From NCBI GenBank assembly GCA_003508835.1, contig PUFA01000007.1, positions 13,105,001 through 13,169,000 on the forward strand: a stretch of DNA of 64,000 nt, written 5' to 3'. Each line of letters opens with the position of its first letter. The stretch's first letter is position 1. The position numbers and the translations under genes are program-made. Of the stretch, positions 56,842 through 64,000 are shown in pieces. This DNA comes from Eonycteris spelaea (taxonomy: Eukaryota > Chordata > Mammalia > Chiroptera > Pteropodidae). The notes beneath the pieces are model-generated. The model was given only the letters and a program-made list of their open reading frames with translations, had not been told where the DNA came from and made no database searches.

Positions 56842-57559
56842 GTGCCAGGAGGTGGCGGGGAAGGGAGGGTTCGATGCTTCAACCCTGCCTACTGTAGCCT
56901 TCGTAGCCTCCGGCGCTTTCCCCCCTCCCCCAAACCCAGTGTCCCCAGTAAACGGGAGCTTCGTGTTCAGAAAACGGGTTCGTAGGGGAGGTGCTTGTCA
57001 CCTGACCCGAGCGCGGCTTTGCCTCCCAGGCCTCTTGGTTACCGTCCCCCTTCTGTGGGCTAGGCCTTTTGAGTGGGATGTGTAAGGGTGGGGACCTGTC
57101 CTGTCGCCAGATTTAACTGTGCTCGCCCTTCTCTCCGTTATCCAGGCCTGAATTCTTTGACAAGGGCCAGCGGGGAGAAACAAGGTCCGGGTGTCGGAAC
57201 TCAGGGCTCTACTGACTGCCTCGTGGAGTTGGGGCGGCCTACGTCCTCTGGCCGTGGGGTTTGACCGCTCCGTTACCGTGTACTTGAGGCCTGCTCAGTG
57301 TCTTTTCTCCCTTGGGAGAGAAGTGTATTTAGGTTCTTAAGCTAGAATCGTTTCTCCATCAAGACCCGTTTGAGTGGGTTTCGATTTGCCCTCCCCCCCA
57401 ATTTGATGGGCTCCACTGCGTTTCCTTCTTTGTTTCAATTGTCTAGGTGCCCCCTTAGCCTCATGTTCATCTCGATCCCCAGATATTCTCCAGCGGCTTT
57501 TTGTCCCTTGGGGACCCTAAAGAGGGTTGGGAGGGAGACTGCACCGATTGAGATTCGTG

Positions 57560-57740
57560 GGTGGGGGTGAGTCTGGGTTAAATCGAGAGGGTATCGCTAG
57601 GTCTCTGGGCACATGGAGAGAGCGACTAACATGGCGGCGGCGGCTGCGGGGAGAGGGAAGCGCTTTACAGGAGCTGCATTGTGAGCACAAAGCGAAAGCA
57701 GAGGGGGAGGGCAGAGACCAGGCAGCCGCCCCGACTAGAT
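57560..57740 (+). promoter_or_regulatory. CAPRIN1: Second GC-rich patch in intron 1 with a YY1-type motif
   Basis: A local CpG-containing patch 0.75 kb after exon 1 carries AACATGGCGGCGGC (57629-57642), a strong match to the YY1 consensus with its ATGGCGGC core, followed by purine-rich sequence. It may be a downstream promoter element or enhancer of CAPRIN1. Confidence 0.45.
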
Positions 57741-57900
57741 TTCCTCGCGTTCCCCCCGAACTCCCCAAATCGAGCCACACCCACAGTATTTTAGATTCAG
57801 TATTTAGCCATCGTATGTCACACCATGAGGTTTATCTTCAAGTCGGCCTTTGTTTTATGCTTTCAGCCCAGGACAGTGTATCAGCTCTATTTTAGAGGGA

Positions 57901-57940
<40 letters not shown>

Positions 57941-57977
57941 CGCGTGTGTGTGTGTGTATGTATGTGTGTATATGTGG
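57901..57977. repeat. (TG)n-(CG)n-(TG)n microsatellite, Z-DNA prone
   Basis: 77 bp of nearly uninterrupted purine-pyrimidine alternation with a CG core at about 57932-57945 between two TG blocks, ending in TATG units. Confidence 0.95.
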
Positions 57978-60900
57978 AGAAGGGGTCTTGGCCGAGTGAA
58001 TAATTCAACCTTCAGTAAGACTGGAGGTGGAAAGGAAGAAACAAATCAGTAGTACAAAAACCGAGGTGATTACATCAATGACTATTATGCAAACTTTTGT
58101 CTTTAAAAAAAGCTTTAATTTGATAACTTCTACTTGTCTGCCGCTGGTAAAACATTTATTATAGCATCATGAATTTTGAGGACGTCATTTAAAAATGTTT
58201 ATTTAGCTAGTCACCTAATAATGTTACTTAAGATGTTGAGATAGTAGTTATTTGGCTAAAATTTGGGCTGCGGGAAAATGAAAAACAATTCAGTTATTTG
58301 AATTGTTCGTTTGATGATTCATTTTACATTCTTTTGGAGTTTTAAAAACATTTTAAGATTTGATGCTTTTCCTGTCCCATCTGTATTGGGAATTTTACTT
58401 AAATTTCTTGGACTTTATTTGAAATGAAAGATGCTCTCTAATTGTGGATTTCTACCTTTTTTCAAGTGTTTTGATAAACAAGTGTGGTTTATTATAAATG
58501 ATTGAATAGATTTGTCAATATCAACAAGGAAACAAAAGTATTTTAATTGTAAAGTAACTATATTCAAATATGTAATAGAATAAGCATGACCAACACAGTA
58601 TCTACTGGGTCTGCCCTCTTTTCGTTTTTGCTACTCTGTTTGAAAAAGTATCTTTTTAAAATCTCTTAATGCAGTTAACCTGTCAGTCTGAATGATGCTT
58701 GATTGGTTTAATTTTCAAAATTTCTCAGAAATCTCTTCTGGAGTAGGAATCAAGATAAATATTATGATGTAATATTTTAAGTATACACATTTAAATGTAG
58801 ACATATTTTAATGACTGAAAAATAATTCTTCAAAGGCGTTAATATAAAATCAGGCATTGATGAACAGCCTGCTTAGTTGTGAGGTGGCGTAGATTCTAAT
58901 GTTCAACTGTATCTGAAAAAAAAAAAAATCTAGCTTGTAAGTGTCATGAGGGTCCTGAACCAGTGACAGGTCATTTGTGGATAGGTTTGTATAACTATAC
59001 ATTGCCTTATCTCCTTCTTCTAAGTTATCGACAGAGGATGAAAGTAATGTAGTTATTACAGAGATAATAAAGTCATAAGTACTGAAAAATTCCCTTGAAT
59101 AATAAGGTTTGACAAAGTACACAAAGTAACATGCGCTTCATGGTTTTTTTTTTTTTCCTTAGTATTTTGGGTGCTAGATAGAGGAAAGTTTAAAGTTGAG
59201 GCTTTTTGATAACTCACAGACTGAGCTACCTACTTGTTAAATGGTTAAATTGGTGGTACTGTTGCGACTTAATTACTTTTAAAACTATAAGTTTCACTTT
59301 CTGAGAAACTCAAGGCATTTTTTTTGTGTGTGATATCTAGATGATTCATTGTATAGAAGGACTTAACTTATTTCTTTTTTCAATACCTAGTGAACGTTTC
59401 TGATACACCAAAAGAATGTACTTACTAGTTAGTTTTGAATCTATTTAGAAACTGGTGTGGGATAGAATAAGATACTATTGGTAACTGTATTTCTTTTTGC
59501 TTCAATCCACTTAGCAACTTACAATTGAGCTGTATTTTCAGTCTTGACCTATTCGTAGGAGCCTTCTGGACAAAATGCCTTTTTTCGTAGGTTCTAAAAT
59601 CAAGTATTCTGACACAAATTACTACTAGATATGTAGTATCACTTACATTAAGGTATAGAGAGTTGAAATAATTTCATTTCACTTCATTTTAAAAAATTTA
59701 TTTGTTAATTTTCTAAGTCGGGTCCATTAGAAGAAAGCTAATTATTTGTTCAGTAAGAATGCATGCATAACATTGATGAAATATGATCCTATTATGCAAT
59801 GAAACTAAATGGCTTGGTAGTTTTTGAAATTTGGGCTTATAAAGACTATATGAATGTTTTGCAAAGAGGAGAAATGAAGCTATAATAAAAAAGATCTACT
59901 GTAAAACTGGATTATAAATCTTTTAACTGATTAAAGTATAGTGATAATTGAGTGATTGCCTAGTTTTCCTCATCAGTTTGTTGGTAGACCTGAGCCCTAG
60001 GCTCCGCAAGATGATATTTTGAAGCCAAGTCTAAATTTTAATTGAAGAGAGAGCTCATAAGAGAAGATGTGATCAGTTTCGGTGTAGAATAAAGGATGTT
60101 TTAATAGATGACATTTACAATTGTTATACTCTTTGTAAATATGATAGATTTAGACATTATGACTTTGGTAGATGAGAGATAAACCAGTGTTCTCTTGCAA
60201 AGACAGCCTGACAGCTTTGTAACCAATATGTGACCAGCTATGTTAGCCAAAGTATTCTGTTTTTCATACTACTTCCTAAAATCTTCCTGCTCTTTATATT
60301 TTTGCAGTTAATGTTATTCTGAAAAAGGATGCAATCTTTATTAGAGAGGATAACATTTCTTTCTAGAGCACTGCAGTGTACCTCTATTTAGAATTTTCGA
60401 TGCAGCTGTTATACAGAATTTCTTTGTTTTGAAATTAAAAACATTGAAAACTATTTCATAAGTCAGATTTTTTCTTGAGGCTAATGTCTGAAGTTTTTCT
60501 TGACAGTTAAAATCTCTGATAGCTTCTCTGTTGGTTGCATGAACTATTCCTCTGCAATGCAGAGGGCAAGATTACTTTGTTTTGCATTTACCTTGTCACA
60601 AAAAAAAATCATTTATAATGCTTAATTTGTTTCCCTCTGCCTTCTTGGGTGTGCTCTGTGTGTGTGTGTGTGTGATGGGGAAGTATTGAATTTGGAATTT
60701 AAAAAGGAAATATGGGTACTCTCATGTGATAGTATAGGTACCTTTTTCTGGGATGAGGGCAGAGTACTAAGTATTATAATGAGAATGGATTATTTTAACC
60801 TGGCCATGTTGTTTTACTCTAGGATAGTTTCCATATAGCAAATATTTGTATAGGGGTACATTTTTTGCGATTTAGAGATTAAGCATACAATTTGTCATAA

Positions 60901-62799
60901 TTTTATGTAATTTCCTAGTTTACATTTAAAACTAGATGATTAGTCTAATACTGTTCTATCTTAAAAAATAATACTTGCAAAAGGTTAAACTTAACAACAT
61001 AGCCTTAATTTTATTACCATCCTGTTATAGAATCTTAAGATTTTTTAAGAGCTTAAAGCTGTCTTAGAATTTAGGCCAGTTCATTTTACATAAGAGGAAA
61101 CTAAGATGCTCATGTAAAATGACCCAGGTTGGAATAGGTGAATTCTGAGGTTTCTTGTAATGTTTTATGGGGTTAATTAGAATTTCTATTACTTTGCAAC
61201 ATAAGTATAATTTTTATGTTTAAGCTAATTCTGTAAAACTTCCCATTTTAAATCCTTTAATTTTAGAGTTCTTTTGCTTGAAAATAAAAAGCTGAAAGCA
61301 AAAGAAAAAGCCTCTCATTTCTTCTTCGTGGTTAGACTTTTATTAAAGTCTCATTGTTAAATTTGTGTTTGTAGGCTGTCCAGGTAAGGGGGTCCTGAGA
61401 CTAGCAGTACAGGTAAATTAAAGCCCTGTATTTTTGGGACATCCAGATTGTTGTAATGAAATGAGCCTTTAAAGATTGAACTTGAGTTTGCCTTTATGCT
61501 TAGGTGAGCCCCAAATGCACATACTCAAGCTTGGTATGTTGTAGACTGGAAAATTTGGGAAAAGCATTTACAGTAGAGAGGAGTGGGAAGTGCATCAACC
61601 TTCTTAATTCTTGAATTCCAAATTTCTGGATAATTTTTGGTAATTGGTCCCCTTCTCTGGAGGAAATGAATGGTATCTATGTAGCAGAGAAGAATGTGAG
61701 TAGTAGTTGAAGAGAAATTCAGCCAAAGTTGGAATTGTAAATTGCTTGACTTCTACTTACTTGTTTTTCCTTCCAGCTACACCAGTGCTTTTGTTGGATA
61801 GAATATGAGTGTAAAAACATAAGAGGAAAGAGCCTTTATTGGAATTTCATATTTCCTCAGGAAATGGGAAGGTGTGCTACTTGACCATGCTCAACTAAAG
61901 TAACCTGTTTCCTTTAACTTCCTGTACTACCTATTGTCTGTATACTTCCTTGACATTTTTATATTGCTTTATGTTCTTACCTTACATGTTTTTCTAAGTA
62001 GGTGTTAAGCTTCCCTGAGGCAGAGACTATTAATAACGTACCATGCCTTCTGCATGGTATATTACTAAACATTTGCTAATTGGACTAAACCATTGCCTAG
62101 AAATATTCGTAGGCAAAACCCCGTTAAAATGGATTAATCTGTGAGGGGGAAAATGCTTTTTTGTACGGAGCTATTTACTTGCAATGTTTTTTATTAAAAT
62201 GGAATTTTTCCTGAAGGATTTTCTTTTTACTTTAAGTGAATAGAGTTGATGAGTAGGCAAGTAGATCACACTATTTTAAAAATCTAGGTAATGTAAACAA
62301 GATTGTGAATAATCTTAGGAAGGAAGACATAGATGATTCTTGGTATTTGAACCATGGTACATTTTTAGAAATTTCATTGCATTCCCCATAATACTGTTAT
62401 TCAGACATAGAAATAACTGAAATATACATTAATCATTGGGAAAAGACCTTTGATCTTCACTTTAAATAAATTGCAGTTCATATCTTTTTACATTGAACTA
62501 ACTCCCAACTGAATGTATCCAGTGCATCCTAATGAGTACCTTGGTTGAAGCAACTAATAAGTCAGAAACACCTGTTAAGATTATAAAATGATCATTTGCT
62601 TTTCAAATGCACAAGCTTTAGAGTTTTCAAGAACAAAATTCAAAATCAGTGATGCTGGAACTCTTTAACATTACATTTTATGTTTTTCTGCTCGGATCAG
62701 CAGCTTCCATTCATTCAGACCTACAGCATAATTATAGCCATGGGTAAAGGAATAAGGGTGTTTACAGGATCATCTTTTATCTTGTTTTTTTCTTTTCAG

Positions 62800-62871
62800 T
62801 TGGACAAAAGTCTTGTTAGATTAAATTCCTGGTTACTTATCTGCTTGAAAATTTTTATAATGAGACCTTAG
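62800..62871 (+). other. CAPRIN1: Splice-competent pseudo-exon in CAPRIN1 intron 1
   Basis: A strong acceptor (T-rich tract then TTTTCAG, ending 62799) and a good donor (TTAG|GTAACA) bound 72 nt. Read in phase 0 after exon 1 it encodes 23 residues and then TAG as its last codon, so inclusion would end translation near residue 97. This would make it a poison exon if used. No transcript evidence is available here, and chance matches of this quality do occur in long introns. Confidence 0.25.
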
Positions 62872-63432
62872 GTAACATTTAATTTAGCATCCTTTTTCTT
62901 AGAGTTCAGAAATCCTTCATCCTGCATCCTGGATAGTTCTGCATTAATCAGTCTCAGTGAAAATATGTTGAAAATCTATTTTCATTTTTGGACAGGTCAT
63001 AAGTTCTTGATGTTAAAGTTCTGCTCCTACTGTTACTTACTATTTAATACTTTGTTTTCTGTAACAACTCAGACTTCTCCTACATGAGAAAGCTTCCAGC
63101 ATTTGAAGATAGCTATTATGGATCATCTGCGGATTGTACTGTATGTTCTCTCTACCTTCCTTTTAAAATTTGAGGAAACGTTTTTTCCTTATTTTCATTC
63201 CTGTCTATGAATTTAACTAGCAACTAATTTTCATTTGAATTGGAGGGTGAATGGGAGGCAGAGTCAGCTGCCTACCACTATGTGGGCTGAGTCAGAACCA
63301 GTGTTTCTAGGTGAAGAACAGGGAATTTAGGAATTGGGGACTTGAAACAGGATCTAGAGAGGCCATTGAACATCATGGAAAGTTGAGAGGAAAAGGAATC
63401 TTTATCTTTTGTCTTCGTATTTGTCTTTACAG

Positions 63433-63462
63433 GTTTTGTTTTGTTTTGTTTTGTTTTGTTTT
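63433..63462. repeat. (GTTTT)n simple repeat
   Basis: Six five-base units in tandem. Confidence 0.95.
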
Positions 63463-64000
63463 CAGTACTGTCGAAGTAATTACATGACCTGGAGACAAAG
63501 TAATTTAAAGTATAGCTAGGCACTCTTAATACTTTGTTATTTTAGGCTTCATTTCTTAATTGAGAACAGGAGTCACGTAGTGGATAGCCAAACTATTTTT
63601 TTCAGATGTGGTCTCCTCCTAATCTTTCTTGTGATTGTTTGCAGTTGTCCGGTTGAAGAATTTTTGGTTTTTTGAAGTCTCTCATTGCTATGTTTTTGAA
63701 TTGTATAATTAAAAAAAAAATGTTTTCCTAAATTATTTATGGAATTTGTTGGACCTAATAGGAAGGAAAGCTTAGGAGGAGGACAGCTATTTTGGGTATT
63801 CATCTTCTGGCACCCTCATGGCACTGTACTGAATTTTTTAAAAAACATTTCACTAAAGTAAGGGTGTTTCTCGATTCAGCAACATAAAAATCCTCTGGAG
63901 AAGGAAGAAGGAGAACAATGGCAGTAGGGCCAAAATGGAATGTAGTAACAACTGGAATCCAGAGTGGCAAAGGCAAAGTGTTACAAGCACATGATTTTTC

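Larger units (their letters stand above)
55680..56850 (+). promoter_or_regulatory. CAPRIN1: CAPRIN1 CpG-island promoter region
   Basis: GC content and CpG frequency rise sharply around 55680, peak at 56300-56540 and fall after exon 1. There is no TATA box near the likely start region. GC boxes (Sp/KLF type) are seen at 55845-55863, 56319-56328 (ccccgccccc), 56349-56356 (ggggcggg) and 56391-56404. Alternating GC sequence at 56438-56448 may serve NRF1-like factors. This is the expected architecture for a broadly expressed gene with dispersed start sites. The exact start cannot be read from sequence; I place it loosely within about 56350-56560. Long ORFs on both strands here are artefacts of high GC. 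Confidence 0.85.
56842..64000 (+). other. CAPRIN1: CAPRIN1 intron 1 (continues past the window)
   Basis: Begins GTGCCA. The expected second exon (reading on from EKKK into a GKLDD start) is not found up to 64000. The first 900 bp keep raised CpG content, after which the sequence becomes AT-rich and is remarkably poor in repeats compared with the intergenic part. Only weak traces are seen (MIR-like 61065-61130, L2-like 61985-62090, TG run 60658-60675). Short ORFs inside it are chance. Confidence 0.9.

Overview
This is mammalian nuclear DNA. It has a CpG-island promoter, a spliced gene, an AT-rich intergenic region and a dense layer of old mammalian repeats (MIR, L2, MER5A, MER20, MER1-type hAT elements, MLT1 LTRs, L1). 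No Alu, B1/B2, carnivore SINEC or ruminant Bov SINE was seen. The younger L1 3' ends (about 3121-4120, 16299-16582, 28735-28890, 40098-41044) have the 3' UTR type I associate with bats, so I read the species as a bat. Abundant vespertilionid VES SINEs are absent, which would suit a fruit bat or another SINE-poor lineage. The species call rests on recognition by eye.

The only protein-coding gene I can support is CAPRIN1 on the + strand. Its first coding exon is at 56620-56841 (74 codons, ending in phase 0 at a GT donor). The exon lies at the 3' side of a CpG island (about 55680-56850) that is TATA-less and rich in GC boxes. Everything from 56842 to the window end is intron 1; exon 2 is not reached. 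In human and other mammals the sequence upstream of CAPRIN1 is a long gene-free interval reaching the divergently placed LMO2. Positions 1-55680 correspond to the CAPRIN1-proximal part of it and contain no convincing gene.

Layout. 1-6300: a nested stack in which a minus-strand L2 is split by a class I LTR (itself split by an L1) and by a second L1 insertion. 6300-16290: MIR/L2 fragments in unique sequence. 16299-16582: a bat-type L1 with a 5' inversion. 17500-22660: microsatellite, MIR, MER5A with a nested hAT element, MLT1 LTR, and a tRNA-Val-like SINE inserted in a MIR with a 13-bp target duplication. 23885-26208: old L1 and a possible retrocopy with poly-A. 27280-36760: MIR, MLT1 LTRs, L1 tails. 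40098-41044: the best preserved L1 3' end. 42700-49570: L2, L1 and MER5A mosaic. 50097-54835: hAT/MER elements and L2. 55680-64000: CAPRIN1 promoter, exon 1 and intron 1, including a Z-DNA-prone GT/GC repeat and a splice-competent pseudo-exon.

I found no new multi-gene system. The most interesting items are the tRNA-Val-like SINE, the candidate poison exon in CAPRIN1 intron 1, candidate CTCF sites (one pair convergent) in the gene-free region, and several datable nested insertions.
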